From NCBI GenBank assembly GCA_025450575.1, contig JANWHE010000003.1, positions 1-34,732 of the forward strand: 34,732 nt of DNA. Direction: 5' to 3'. The notes under the pieces are model-generated. The model worked only from the letters and a program-made list of their open reading frames with translations. It did no database searches and was not told the DNA's origin. Below, piece by piece: positions 13,727-23,974 of the stretch (its first letter is position 1; each line of letters begins with the position of its first letter). A program made the translations under genes and the position numbers. The DNA comes from Candidatus Saccharimonadales bacterium (GTDB lineage: Bacteria; Patescibacteriota; Saccharimonadia; Saccharimonadales; UBA10212).

Positions 13727-15553
13727 TTAGCGCTGGTTTTGGCGTTTGCGCCTATTGGGGTCGAGCTCACGCTTGCGCAGGCGCAGGGATTTGGGAGTAA
13801 CTTCTAACAGTTCGTCGTTTTCTATGAAGTCTAGGCATTGTTCCAGGCTGAAGATGGTCGGCGGCGTCAGCTGCACGGTGCCATCCGAGCTAGAGCTTCG
13901 CATATTGGTCAGGTGCTTGGCTTTGCAGACGTTTATTTCCATGTCGTCGCCGCGGCGGTTTAAGCCGATAATCTGGCCGGCGTAAACTTTCTCGGCCGGT
14001 GCTACAAAGATGGTGCCGCGGGCTTCGGCGGTTTCTAGGCTGTAAGCCATAGTCGTGCCGGTTTCCCAGGCGATTAACGCCCCATTGCGCAGTTTGTTCA
14101 GCGGCGCGCCCAGCGGGCTGTAGCCTACCATCAGGCTATTCATGATCACCGTGCCTTTGGTGTTGGTGATAAGGATGCTGCGCAAGCCCAGTAGCGCGCG
14201 GGTGGGCATTTCGTAAATAAGTTTGGTGACGCCTTTGGGGCTGGCGAACTGTTCTTTTAAAGTGGCCCGCCGGGCACCCAGTTCCTGCTGGACCGAGCCG
14301 ACGTGTTCGGCCGGGACTTCTATAATTACTTCCTCTACCGGCTCGACGGTTTTGCCGTCTTCTTCGTGGGTTACGACTTGCGGCCGGCCGACTTCAAATT
14401 CGTAGCCCTCGCGGCGTAGTTCTTCGATTAATACGGATAGGTGCAGTTCACCGCGGCCGGACACGTTAAAGCCTATGCCGTCGTCTACAACCCGCAGGCC
14501 GACGTTGGTTTCCAGCTCTTTTTTAAGCCTATCGCCGATTTGGCGGGAAGTGTTGAATTCGCCTTCCAACCCCTTGAACGGGCTGGTGTTGGGGCCTAAA
14601 TAAATTTTCAGGGTCGGGGCTTCGACTTCCATCACGGGCAAAGCCTCGGGCTCAGTGTCATCAGCCACGGTCTCGCCTATCTTGGCGTTGCCGATGCCGG
14701 TCAGCTGCACAATGTCGCCGGCGATGCCGGCTGGCACTTCGGCCTTACCAGTTCCGTGACTTATCAGCACGCTGTCGACTTTGGCTTTGGCCTGGGTGCC
14801 GTCTATTTTGCATAGGGTAACTTGGTCGCCGGGTTTTACACTGCCGCAGTTTATGCGGCCTATGGCGTATTTACCTTTAAAATTGTCGTACGCCAGGGCG
14901 GAGATTAACATCTGGAAAGGTTTGCCGCTTTCCACCTGTGGTGCCGGGATCTGGTCGCGAATAGCGTCAAAAATAACTTCCAAATCGCCCGGCGCTTCGA
15001 TATCTTCCGGCGGTTTGGCCCAGGCTTTGCCGGTGCGGCCCACGGCGTAATAGACTGGGTAATGCAACTGCTCTTCATGCACGGCCAGCTCTAAAAATAA
15101 ATCGGCGAGTTCGTCCTCTACTTCGGCAATTCGGGCGCCGTTTTTATCGATTTTATTGATAATAACAATCGGTTTCAGCTCGTTGGCTAAAGCTATGCCA
15201 AGTACGAACTTGGTCTGGGGCATCGGGCCTTCCTGGGCGTCGACAATCAGCAAACAGCCATCGGCCATGTTGACGGTGCGTTCCACCTCGCCGCTAAAAT
15301 CAGCGTGGCCCGGCGTATCTATGATGTTAATCCGATAATCATTGTGCTGCACAGCCGTTACTTTGGCGGTAATGGTGATGCCCCGCTCGCGCTCCTGGTC
15401 GCCGCTGTCCATTATCAAGTCTTGGCTCATCTCGGCCTGGTTGTCGCGGAAGGTGTGGCTCTGTTTTAACAGCCCGTCTACCAAGGTAGTCTTACCATGG
15501 TCGACATGGGCGATAATAGCTATATTTCTAATCTTTGACGGGTCTTGCTTCAT
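13727..15553 (-). CDS. typA: Ribosome-associated GTPase TypA/BipA
   Basis: This translational GTPase of the EF-G family binds the ribosome and aids 50S assembly and stress growth. The G domain shows IIAHVDHGKTTLVDGLL (G1), RGITITAK (G2), DTPGHADFSGEVERTVNMAD (G3) and INKIDKNGAR (G4). Domains II, III and V and the TypA-specific C-terminus follow (GYSPLGAPLNKLRNGALIAW, VCKAKHLTNMRSSSSDGTVQ). Length of 608 residues is standard. No Shine-Dalgarno sequence is visible in front of ATG 15553. A TATAAT box lies at 15601-15606, giving a leader of about 40 bases. Confidence 0.97.
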   Translation of the reverse strand: MKQDPSKIRNIAIIAHVDHGKTTLVDGLLKQSHTFRDNQAEMSQDLIMDSGDQERERGITITAKVTAVQHNDYRINIIDTPGHADFSGEVERTVNMADGCLLIVDAQEGPMPQTKFVLGIALANELKPIVIINKIDKNGARIAEVEDELADLFLELAVHEEQLHYPVYYAVGRTGKAWAKPPEDIEAPGDLEVIFDAIRDQIPAPQVESGKPFQMLISALAYDNFKGKYAIGRINCGSVKPGDQVTLCKIDGTQAKAKVDSVLISHGTGKAEVPAGIAGDIVQLTGIGNAKIGETVADDTEPEALPVMEVEAPTLKIYLGPNTSPFKGLEGEFNTSRQIGDRLKKELETNVGLRVVDDGIGFNVSGRGELHLSVLIEELRREGYEFEVGRPQVVTHEEDGKTVEPVEEVIIEVPAEHVGSVQQELGARRATLKEQFASPKGVTKLIYEMPTRALLGLRSILITNTKGTVIMNSLMVGYSPLGAPLNKLRNGALIAWETGTTMAYSLETAEARGTIFVAPAEKVYAGQIIGLNRRGDDMEINVCKAKHLTNMRSSSSDGTVQLTPPTIFSLEQCLDFIENDELLEVTPKSLRLRKRELDPNRRKRQNQR

Positions 15554-15600
15554 AAAAAATAGCGCCCAAATAGCGCCGCTTAAACGAACTATTACACCAT

Positions 15601-15606
15601 ATTATA
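15601..15606 (-). promoter_or_regulatory. -10 box for typA
   Basis: TATAAT on the minus strand lies about 47 bases upstream of the typA start. The -35 region 17 bases further (TGGCAT) is weak. A degenerate copy of the local spacer repeat lies just upstream. Confidence 0.45.
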
Positions 15607-15630
15607 GCATAAGCTAAACTGTTATGCCAC

Positions 15631-15659
15631 TTTTAGGGAATTTTGATGGGATTTAAGCC
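15631..15659 (-). repeat. Degenerate copy of the 31-bp spacer repeat
   Basis: Read on the minus strand this begins GGCTTAAATCCCATCAAAAT, matching the first part of the exact repeats at 16257 and 16646 (GGCTTAAATTCCCTCAAAAA) and diverging afterwards. It overlaps the stop codon of the PQ-loop gene and precedes the typA -10 box. Confidence 0.45.
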
Positions 15660-16231
15660 CCGGCGGTTAAAGTCTTGCGGCGCGATATAAGCATCAGAGC
15701 GAACAATCCATTGCAGACGGCCCACATGACCGGCCATATTGCCGTGATGAAGCTGAACTGTTCCAATGCTATGGCGCCAAGCCCGAAACGGAGCGTATTT
15801 AACTGATAGAGTGATAAAGTTTCGCTAAACGGTTTATTCCACGACTTGCGTACCGTAGGCACAAAAGCCAACAAATCCGCTAACGACGCCAGAATAATCG
15901 CCAGCAGTGGGCGCTTAACGAACAGCCAAATAACAATGGTCAGAAGAGTGAGAACCAATACGACTTTATCGGCCAAAACAATGTCTCGTTTACCCTTCTT
16001 CAGTCCCAGGAAAATCACAATCAAGCACATCGCTCCCGCCGCCAGTGTTACGAAACTGCCTGGGCCGGCGTGATGGCTAATCTGAATTCCAAAGATGACG
16101 ACAGTCAAAAGCCCCCAGAGAAACCAACTATAAACATGCGGATGAGTTTTCCCTTTAAGAATATCCCTGATATATGGCACATAACCAACAAAAACCAGGA
16201 TTGCGGCGATGAAACCAATAGCTTCTTTCAC
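15653..16231 (-). CDS. PQ-loop/SWEET-like membrane protein
   Basis: The 192-residue protein has about seven hydrophobic segments, organised as two similar halves. The halves are marked by VGYVPYIRDILKGKTHPHVY near residue 16 and FVPTVRKSWNKPFSETLSLY near residue 125. In each, a Pro is followed by a basic loop and then Ser-rich helix starts. This is the pattern of PQ-loop and SemiSWEET transporters, with the canonical PQ replaced by VP. Transport of a sugar or another small solute is possible but not shown. The start is GTG at 16231, eight bases after a TATAAT box, with no Shine-Dalgarno site. A 31-bp repeat lies 26 bases upstream. Confidence 0.6.
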   Translation of the reverse strand: MKEAIGFIAAILVFVGYVPYIRDILKGKTHPHVYSWFLWGLLTVVIFGIQISHHAGPGSFVTLAAGAMCLIVIFLGLKKGKRDIVLADKVVLVLTLLTIVIWLFVKRPLLAIILASLADLLAFVPTVRKSWNKPFSETLSLYQLNTLRFGLGAIALEQFSFITAIWPVMWAVCNGLFALMLISRRKTLTAGA

Positions 16232-16239
16232 TACGTCGA

Positions 16240-16245
16240 ATTATA
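16240..16245 (-). promoter_or_regulatory. -10 box for the PQ-loop gene, leaderless type
   Basis: TATAAT on the minus strand lies eight bases before the GTG start. The 31-bp repeat begins 11 bases further upstream. Confidence 0.5.
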
Positions 16246-16256
16246 GCTGAAGAGCC

Positions 16257-16287
16257 GAGAAATTTTGTTTTTGAGGGAATTTAAGCC
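16257..16287 (-). repeat. 31-bp direct repeat, copy B
   Basis: Identical over 31 bases to 16646-16676. On the minus strand it begins GGCTTAAATTCCCTCAAAAA and ends CAAAATTTCTC. It fills the gap between the tautomerase-like stop and the -10 box of the PQ-loop gene. Confidence 0.9.
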
Positions 16288-16290
16288 GGG

Positions 16291-16623
16291 CTATTCCCAG
16301 CTGTGGCCTAGTTCGGATAATATCAGCCAGACTTTGATATCTGGTATTTGCAGTTTATTCAGTAGGAGTTTTTGAATATTAAGGCAGATCTGATCCTGCT
16401 TATCTACTCGTTCTTTGAACGCGGCGGCGGATATTTCGAGTTCGACTGGCGCCAGCATCCCGTCGCTTTCGTTTTTTAGAAACCTGACACTAACCTCATC
16501 GGGACTCAGTTCGATGTCGCCGCACGTAAGCTGTTCGGCAGCATATTTCTTAAGCGACGCCGTTACTTTCTTAAGCTCGGCCTCAAATCCGGCGTCATTG
16601 TAAAAAATATTAATGGTCGGCAT
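16291..16623 (-). CDS. Small tautomerase-like protein
   Basis: The 110-residue protein begins MPTINIFYND, so processing would expose an N-terminal proline, the catalytic base of the tautomerase superfamily. An alternating beta-alpha-beta layout follows, including DEVSVRFL and a C-terminal IKVWLILSELGHSWE. The length fits 5-carboxymethyl-2-hydroxymuconate isomerase-like members. The similarity is by shape and Pro-2 only, so the enzyme activity is a hypothesis. The start ATG 16623 lies six bases after TATAAT and has no ribosome-binding site. Copies of a 31-bp repeat flank the gene on both sides. Confidence 0.6.
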   Translation of the reverse strand: MPTINIFYNDAGFEAELKKVTASLKKYAAEQLTCGDIELSPDEVSVRFLKNESDGMLAPVELEISAAAFKERVDKQDQICLNIQKLLLNKLQIPDIKVWLILSELGHSWE

Positions 16624-16629
16624 GCTTGG

Positions 16630-16635
16630 ATTATA
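16630..16635 (-). promoter_or_regulatory. -10 box for the tautomerase-like gene, leaderless type
   Basis: TATAAT on the minus strand ends six bases before the ATG at 16623. The 31-bp repeat ends ten bases further upstream. Confidence 0.55.
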
Positions 16636-16645
16636 CGCTCAGGGA

Positions 16646-16676
16646 GAGAAATTTTGTTTTTGAGGGAATTTAAGCC
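16646..16676 (-). repeat. 31-bp direct repeat, copy A
   Basis: Exact match to 16257-16287, in the same position relative to the next gene's -10 box (ten to eleven bases upstream). It follows the stop codon of a small basic reading frame. Confidence 0.9.
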
Positions 16677-16695
16677 CCAGCAACGACAATCAGGC

Positions 16696-16923
16696 TTAGG
16701 AGTTTTCCCTGCGCATCTTAATCGCCAGACGGCGGAAGACCGCTTTACGCAGGTAAGTTTCTTTTATGACGGCGTCTTTAACGTTTTGATTCGAAGGCTT
16801 TACCTCTGTGATCAGCTCCGCCGGCTCCTTTTTATTCGTAAGGTACTGCTGAGCGTTTACCTTGGGAGCGAGAATACGAGGAATTATATGAATTATTCTT
16901 ATTGTTTTTATGCTTGAGGTCAT
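16696..16923 (-). CDS. Possible 75-residue basic protein
   Basis: The frame runs from ATG 16923 and ends VKDAVIKETYLRKAVFRRLA plus a short basic tail. It is rich in Lys, Arg, Ile and Glu and has no transmembrane segment. GAAAGG about six bases upstream of the ATG could serve as a ribosome-binding site. I recognise no family. The opposite strand also has an open frame here (16654-16917), but it starts at TTG inside the 31-bp repeat and is less convincing. Between this gene and 17140 the DNA is AT-rich and holds nothing else I can name beyond a seven-codon frame at 17092. Confidence 0.4.
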   Translation of the reverse strand: MTSSIKTIRIIHIIPRILAPKVNAQQYLTNKKEPAELITEVKPSNQNVKDAVIKETYLRKAVFRRLAIKMRRENS

Positions 16924-17127
16924 AGCAGCCTTTCTTTTACCGTAATATTTTTAGATTCGGCAATTTTGGCTGCGCGATTTTCCGTTTACATCGTGCACGT
17001 TTTTTTGTCGGACTAACTGTATAAAACATACATTATTGTTGAGATAATTACAACTTCTCTCTGTTAAGCATTTCTAGACGACGGTAATTTTATGCAACAG
17101 CTAAAAAAGAGGTAATGATAAACAGAG

Positions 17128-17133
17128 TATAGT
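17128..17133 (+). promoter_or_regulatory. -10 box for the small anchored protein, leaderless type
   Basis: TATAGT lies six bases before ATG 17140. The bases between (TAGGGA) are too close to the start to act as a Shine-Dalgarno site. Confidence 0.45.
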
Positions 17134-17139
17134 TAGGGA

Positions 17140-17352
17140 ATGATTAAAATACTCCTAATTATTGTGGCGATAGTTGTCGCTGGCAGTGTTTTTGGCTGGC
17201 AGCGCCACGAGGACCAGCTTAATAAACTGGCCATCAAGAACGCCACTAAGAGTGCCTGCGAACTGGCCAGCCAGGCCCAGCAGCAGAAGGACGAAGCCGA
17301 ACAGAAAGCCACTAACGGACGCTTCCACGGCGCTCCTTTGCCTAGCTGCTAA
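17140..17352 (+). CDS. Small membrane-anchored protein
   Basis: The 70-residue protein starts with a hydrophobic helix (IKILLIIVAIVVAGSVFGW), followed by a charged, helical, Gln/Glu/Lys-rich stretch (ASQAQQQKDEAEQKATNGRF) and a terminal Cys. This is the layout of a single-pass protein with its C-terminus outside, or of an uncleaved signal anchor. There is no lipobox. It converges on the large membrane gene to its right with a few bases of overlap. No family is recognised. Confidence 0.55.
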   Translation: MIKILLIIVAIVVAGSVFGWQRHEDQLNKLAIKNATKSACELASQAQQQKDEAEQKATNGRFHGAPLPSC

Positions 17353-18389
17353 ATACCCCGGGGCGCTTTGCGGTGAGTTTTATCAGCTGATAACAGCTCA
17401 AGATTTATAAGAAGAAATAGAGTCACGGCCAGCCACACCAAAGCCACGCCTTCGCTCTTAAAGAACAGTACTATCTGGCCGATGAATATGTTGACTAGCA
17501 GTCCCTGTTCGAAATATTTGTAGGCTTTACGGGTCCGGCCGCGCGTGTATTTATAAGCCCCGGCCGCCGCTAGCAGCGCCGAGATCAGGGCCGATACGCC
17601 GCCTAGCAGGTCCGATTCGTCGCCTTGCAGGAAATTCGTAACATGGATACTGTCCGGCAAAGCCGCACCGGCGAAGAAAAAGATTGCCGCCATCAAAGAC
17701 ACGAAGCCGTAGAGCAACGCGACATTGACGACCAGCCGCGGAAAGTACTCCTGCTTGCTTAGCGTCAGCAGAGGCCATTTGAAGGCTTGGATCAGCTTAT
17801 CTAGCAGCGACGGCTGGCGGTCCGGCGCCGGTTTGACTTTCTCCAGCATCTCCTTGGTGGGACCGTACATCACGTGATGCGGCGAAACATGCGCCAGTAA
17901 CTCCTTCGCATGGCTGTATTCACGGTGGTCCAAGTCTTTGATGGCCGCGTCTTTTAAAAGATCCAGCACATTGGCCATATAGTCATCCTGGGTGAAACGG
18001 CGCTGGGCGCTGTAGCGTACCAACAGGTATAAGATCACGAAGGTTAGATAGATCAGCCCCGGCGTGGCGTGGAAAAAATAATTGTTGTCTTTAGTGATGA
18101 ACTTACCCAGCTCGTCCCAGGCCAGCCCGAAACCGATACCGGCCAGAACGGCCGCGAAGCCGCGGGCCGCCCGGTTGACGGCCGCCAGCAGCACCATGAT
18201 CGAAGCCAGCATCAGCAGGCTGCCCGGCAATAGATGAGAAATGTGCAGAGTGGAATTACCAATCTCGGGATAGCCGGTGACTTTCAGGTAAAATCTAACA
18301 GCTAGAATCGTGGTGATGGCCGTGATGAAAAAGGTATCGAACAGCTGGGCGAACTCGACGTTCCTGACTATACGGACCACGCGGATCAT
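17349..18389 (-). CDS. Multi-pass membrane protein, unknown family
   Basis: The 346-residue protein has hydrophobic segments at about 18-35, 50-70, 76-92, 108-125, 215-242, 262-280 and 305-330. A central soluble stretch (residues 128-205) carries the charged region YSHAKELLAHVSPHHVMYGP. The first four helices with WDELGKFITKDNNYFFH resemble prenyl or lipid-handling membrane proteins only loosely, so no function is assigned. It begins five bases after the stop of the RluB-like gene and is probably co-transcribed with it. Its end overlaps the end of the convergent small protein. Confidence 0.7.
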   Translation of the reverse strand: MIRVVRIVRNVEFAQLFDTFFITAITTILAVRFYLKVTGYPEIGNSTLHISHLLPGSLLMLASIMVLLAAVNRAARGFAAVLAGIGFGLAWDELGKFITKDNNYFFHATPGLIYLTFVILYLLVRYSAQRRFTQDDYMANVLDLLKDAAIKDLDHREYSHAKELLAHVSPHHVMYGPTKEMLEKVKPAPDRQPSLLDKLIQAFKWPLLTLSKQEYFPRLVVNVALLYGFVSLMAAIFFFAGAALPDSIHVTNFLQGDESDLLGGVSALISALLAAAGAYKYTRGRTRKAYKYFEQGLLVNIFIGQIVLFFKSEGVALVWLAVTLFLLINLELLSADKTHRKAPRGI

Positions 18390-18393
18390 ATCT

Positions 18394-19071
18394 TTACTTT
18401 AGCAGTTTTATTTCGGTTTCGGCCAGGTCGCGCCAGTGGCCCGGTTTTAAGCTGTCCAGGTCCAGCGGCCCGTATTTCGACCGGTGCAATCTTTTGACCG
18501 GCAGCCCCACCGCCGCCAGCATCCGCTTGACCTGATGATTACGGCCCTCGTGGATAATTAGTTCGATCTTGTTATCAGCGAGCCTCTTGGCGGCCGCCGG
18601 CGCGGTCTTTCCGTCTTCCAGGTTTACGCCGATACTTAACTTGTTAAGTATCTCGTCCGTAACTTCGCCTTCCACGACGACTTCGTAAACCTTATCGACT
18701 TCGAAACTGGGGTGCATAAGCTTATTGGTAAGCTCGCCGTCGTTGGTTAATAGCAGCGCGCCGGTAGTATTGAAGTCCAGACGGCCTACCGGCACCACCC
18801 TCTCGTTTATCTTTACTAAGTCGGTTACCTTCACCCGGTTGTCGGGGTCCTTGAGCGTAGTTATATAGCCGGCCGGTTTATATAAGAGTATATAGCGCGG
18901 CTTTTGGGCGTTGATACGCCGGCCGTTCACCCGGATGTCATCAGCCTCTGATACGTCGTCGTTAAGCTGGCCCAGCCGGCCGTTGACGGATATCCTACCG
19001 GCTTTGATCAGCCGGTCGGCGCCCCGCCGCGAATCTATCCCTGCTCTAGCCAAAAAAGCATTCAATCTCAT
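18394..19071 (-). CDS. 23S rRNA pseudouridine synthase, RsuA/RluB family
   Basis: Starting at ATG 19071 the protein has 225 residues. The S4 RNA-binding domain is MRLNAFLARAGIDSRRGADR through GRISVNGRL. The catalytic domain carries GRLDFNTTGALLLTNDGEL with the catalytic Asp, then LMHPSFEVDKVYEVVVEG, and ends with EGRNHQVKRMLAAVGLPVKRL. The GRLDxNTxGLLLxTNDGEL form is typical of RluB, which modifies helix 89-type positions of 23S rRNA, but RsuA, RluE and RluF cannot be excluded. A longer frame runs upstream through the antisense of tRNA-Ala and is not credible as coding. TAAAAT at 19079-19084 lies seven bases before this ATG, which suits a leaderless start. Confidence 0.9.
   Translation of the reverse strand: MRLNAFLARAGIDSRRGADRLIKAGRISVNGRLGQLNDDVSEADDIRVNGRRINAQKPRYILLYKPAGYITTLKDPDNRVKVTDLVKINERVVPVGRLDFNTTGALLLTNDGELTNKLMHPSFEVDKVYEVVVEGEVTDEILNKLSIGVNLEDGKTAPAAAKRLADNKIELIIHEGRNHQVKRMLAAVGLPVKRLHRSKYGPLDLDSLKPGHWRDLAETEIKLLK
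18631..18652. repeat. Palindrome with 10-bp arms inside the RluB-like gene
   Basis: GATACTTAAC, two bases, then GTTAAGTATC. Its minus strand reads ATACTTAACAAGTTAAG, one base different from the 17-bp motif at 1203 and 25196. It encodes ILNKLSI, a sequence common in this protein family, so the resemblance may be accidental. Confidence 0.5.
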
Positions 19072-19080
19072 TACCGGTAT

Positions 19081-19108
19081 TTTAACAGTAGTGGAATTTT
19101 TGTATAAT
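19081..19108 (+). promoter_or_regulatory. Promoter for tRNA-Ala(CGC)
   Basis: TTTAAC (19081-19086) and TATAAT (19103-19108) are 16 bases apart and end 14 bases before the tRNA. The region also holds the divergent -10 box of the RluB-like gene. Confidence 0.5.
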
Positions 19109-19122
19109 AGGCGGGCAAACAA

Positions 19123-19198
19123 GGGGCTGTAGCTCACCTGGTAGAGCGCGGCATTCGCATTGCCGAGGTAAGGAGTTCGAGTCTCCTCAGCTCCACCA
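19123..19198 (+). tRNA. tRNA-Ala (anticodon CGC)
   Basis: Acceptor GGGGCTG pairs with CAGCTCC. The anticodon stem CGGCA/TGCCG encloses TTCGCAT, giving CGC (reads GCG). T-arm AGGAG-TTCGAGT-CTCCT and an encoded CCA are present. Confidence 0.96.
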
Positions 19199-19203
19199 TA
19201 TAG

Positions 19204-19209
19204 TATAAT
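19204..19209 (+). promoter_or_regulatory. -10 box for tRNA-Ala(GGC)
   Basis: TATAAT in the short gap between the two tRNA genes, ten bases upstream of the second. The -35 region would lie in the T-arm of the first tRNA. Confidence 0.4.
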
Positions 19210-19219
19210 TTGCAAATTC

Positions 19220-19296
19220 GGGGCATTGGCGCAGTTGGCTAGCGCGCCTGCATGGCATGCAGGAGGTCAAGGGTTCGAATCCCTTATGCTCCACCA
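19220..19296 (+). tRNA. tRNA-Ala (anticodon GGC)
   Basis: Acceptor GGGGCAT pairs with ATGCTCC. The anticodon stem CCTGC/GCAGG encloses ATGGCAT, giving GGC (reads GCC and GCT). T-arm AAGGG-TTCGAAT-CCCTT and an encoded CCA are present. Confidence 0.96.
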
Positions 19297-19297
19297 A

Positions 19298-19330
19298 TGA
19301 AAATATCCGTCATTTTGACGGATATTTTCA
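19298..19330 (+). terminator. Strong hairpin after the tRNA-Ala pair
   Basis: TGAAAATATCCGTC and GACGGATATTTTCA form a perfect 14-bp stem with a five-base loop. The downstream T-tract is weak, but the stem is the longest perfect one seen in the window and starts two bases after the CCA end. Confidence 0.7.
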
Positions 19331-19331
19331 T

Positions 19332-19448
19332 CTTCGCGCAGCCCACCCGCGGGCCCGGGTCGGAAGCTTTTGTTTTTGGTCCAAGACTTTAGCCTTAGAC
19401 GTGTGGGTGTTTATTTTGCTTTCTTAGCGCGAGCCCTGGTGCGCGAAG
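19332..19448. other. Structured intergenic stretch of unknown role
   Basis: CTTCGCGCA (19332-19340) and TGCGCGAAG (19440-19448) form a 9-bp perfect inverted repeat closing about 100 bases. Inside, CCCAC can pair with GTGGG. A run of overlapping GC palindromes lies at 19347-19360. Just outside is a plus-strand TATAAT (19453-19458) leading nowhere obvious. No known RNA family was recognised. Confidence 0.3.
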
Positions 19449-19472
19449 CTTGATATAATTACACGCTTGAGC

Positions 19473-22435
<2,963 letters not shown>

Positions 22436-22441
22436 TCCTAT

Positions 22442-22447
22442 ATTATA
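22442..22447 (-). promoter_or_regulatory. -10 box for the membrane protein-ligA operon, leaderless type
   Basis: TATAAT on the minus strand ends six bases before ATG 22435. Confidence 0.55.
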
Positions 22448-22475
22448 TCTTAAAACAGGGGTATTTTAACCGTTT

Positions 22476-23348
22476 TTATAACTTCATTTCCTTTAGGGCC
22501 GTGATGCGGGCCTCAAGCGGAGGGTGAGTGCTGAATAAGTTTAAAAGGCTGTGGCCTTTTAGCGGATTAGCAAAGAACATGTGGGCCGTAGAGGTGTTTT
22601 GGACGCGGGTCGCGCTGCCGGTGCGTTCCAGCTTTTGCAGGGCGCTAATTAAACCTTCGGGGTAGCGGGTAGTCAAAGCGCCGGTGGCGTCGGCTAAGTA
22701 TTCGCGGCGGCGACTTATGGATAATTGCAACAAAGTCGCGGCTATAGGGGCTATAATTGCGGCTCCCAGCGCTAAAACGATTAGCAGCTGATTGTTGCCT
22801 TGGCGGTCGTCGCGACCGCCAAAGAATGACCAGCGCAGAAAGAAATCGGCGATCAGCGAAATAACGCCGACCAGGGCGAACGCCAGGGTGTTAACCCGCA
22901 TATCGTAATTTTTGACGTGACCTAGCTCGTGGGCTATCACTCCCTGCAGTTCGTTATCGTCCATTATCTGCAGCAGTCCGGAGGTGGCGCAGACTACCGC
23001 GTTATCGTAATTGCGGCCAGTGGCGAAAGCATTAGGCGAGGGATCGTTCATTATATAAACTTTAGGCATCGGTAGGCCGTCGGTAATCGCCAAATTCTCT
23101 ACTGTCCGCCACAGCCGCGGATCATCGCTTTTTTGGATCTGCTTGGCGCCGTTAATGGCCAGCGCCCACTTAGAGCCGCTAAAGTAACTGATTATCGAGT
23201 AACCGATCGAAAACAGGCCGAAAAAGAACAGCAGTCCTGGATTGCCGGTAGCTTTGCCGATCAGATAGCCAAGCGCCCACAGGATTACCAGGAAAAACAC
23301 CATTAAAAAGATGGTACGCCGCTTATTAGACGCTATTTGCTCATACAT
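22476..23348 (-). CDS. htpX: Membrane zinc metalloprotease HtpX
   Basis: HtpX is an M48 protease that degrades misfolded membrane proteins. The zinc motif HELGH is in LQGVIAHELGHVKNYDMRVN, about residue 140. The third ligand region is SRRREYLADATGALTTRYPE, and the end LLNLFSTHPPLEARITALKE is characteristic. Two N-terminal helices (about 13-55) and two central ones (about 157-205) anchor it. Length of 290 is normal. It lies five bases after the lemA stop, the usual lemA-htpX pair. Confidence 0.97.
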   Translation of the reverse strand: MYEQIASNKRRTIFLMVFFLVILWALGYLIGKATGNPGLLFFFGLFSIGYSIISYFSGSKWALAINGAKQIQKSDDPRLWRTVENLAITDGLPMPKVYIMNDPSPNAFATGRNYDNAVVCATSGLLQIMDDNELQGVIAHELGHVKNYDMRVNTLAFALVGVISLIADFFLRWSFFGGRDDRQGNNQLLIVLALGAAIIAPIAATLLQLSISRRREYLADATGALTTRYPEGLISALQKLERTGSATRVQNTSTAHMFFANPLKGHSLLNLFSTHPPLEARITALKEMKL

Positions 23349-23353
23349 GGGGC

Positions 23354-23947
23354 TTATTTTTTAGCGGGTTGCTTAGAATCAGATGAGAAATCGACATTCA
23401 CGGGCTGGCCGACAGCCGCCGCCTCGGAGTCGCTGACTTCGAAGAAATCGCGCGGTTTAAAGCCCAGCATGTTGGCGAAAAATTTACCGGGGAAAGTCTG
23501 GATACGGACGTTGAAATCGCGGGCGGCGCCATTATAGAACCGGCGGGCGGCCTGGATCTTGTCCTCGGTGTCCACTAGCTCGCCCTGTAATTGCTGGAAG
23601 CTTTGGTTGGCCTTAAGGTCAGGATAAGCTTCGGCGACAGCGAACAGACTTTTCAGGGCGGCCTGGAACTGATTATCGGCTTTGGCAGCCTCGGATACGG
23701 TCTGGGCGTTAAGCGCCTGGGCCCGGGCTTCAGTGACGTCTTCAAAAACGCTTTTTTCGTGGGCGGCGTAACCCTTGACGGTATTGACCAGGTTAGGAAT
23801 GAGGTCGTAGCGGCGTTTCAGCTGGACCGAGATGTCGCTCCAGGCCTCGTCGGTGCGGACCTTGGCGCGGACCAGCCCGTTATAAATAAGGCCTACCACC
23901 AGGGCCAAGACGCCTACGACAATTAAGATTATAATGGCTGCCGACAT
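23354..23947 (-). CDS. lemA: LemA family protein
   Basis: The 197-residue protein has one N-terminal transmembrane helix (IIILIVVGVLALVVGLIYNG) and a long helical periplasmic or cytoplasmic domain. The family landmark is RTDEAWSDISVQLKRRYDLI followed by PNLVNTVKGYAAHEKSVFED, and near the end RRFYNGAARDFNVRIQTFPG with the Asn-Phe pattern. The biochemical role of LemA is unclear; the constant pairing with htpX suggests membrane-protein quality control. An AGGGA site and a promoter (23975-24003) precede it; it diverges from the carboxypeptidase gene. Confidence 0.95.
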   Translation of the reverse strand: MSAAIIILIVVGVLALVVGLIYNGLVRAKVRTDEAWSDISVQLKRRYDLIPNLVNTVKGYAAHEKSVFEDVTEARAQALNAQTVSEAAKADNQFQAALKSLFAVAEAYPDLKANQSFQQLQGELVDTEDKIQAARRFYNGAARDFNVRIQTFPGKFFANMLGFKPRDFFEVSDSEAAAVGQPVNVDFSSDSKQPAKK

Positions 23948-23974
23948 ATTATTTTTCCCTGTTTACTCCTTTTG

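Noticed and set aside
16654-16917. Plus-strand frame opposite the 75-residue basic protein
   Set aside because: It starts with TTG inside a 31-bp repeat and has no ribosome-binding site. The minus-strand frame has a better start.
17092-17115. Seven-codon frame MQQLKKR upstream of the small anchored protein
   Set aside because: Too short to support. Its likeness to the start of the 33-residue peptide (MQQLRKS) is intriguing but not significant over so few residues.
18631-18652. Regulatory palindrome inside the RluB-like gene
   Set aside because: It encodes EILNKLSI, typical of this protein family, so the palindrome may be a by-product of the protein sequence. It is kept only as a note to the 17-bp motif.
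19072-19215. N-terminal extension of the RluB-like protein
   Set aside because: The extra residues would be read through the antisense of tRNA-Ala and past a good -10 box. The S4 domain starts normally at ATG 19071.
19347-19372. Run of restriction-type palindromes (CCGCGG, GGGCCC, CCCGGG, AAGCTT) resembling a cloning polylinker
   Set aside because: Only overlapping GC palindromes plus one HindIII site. No vector sequence flanks them and the local structure is continuous, so vector contamination is unlikely.
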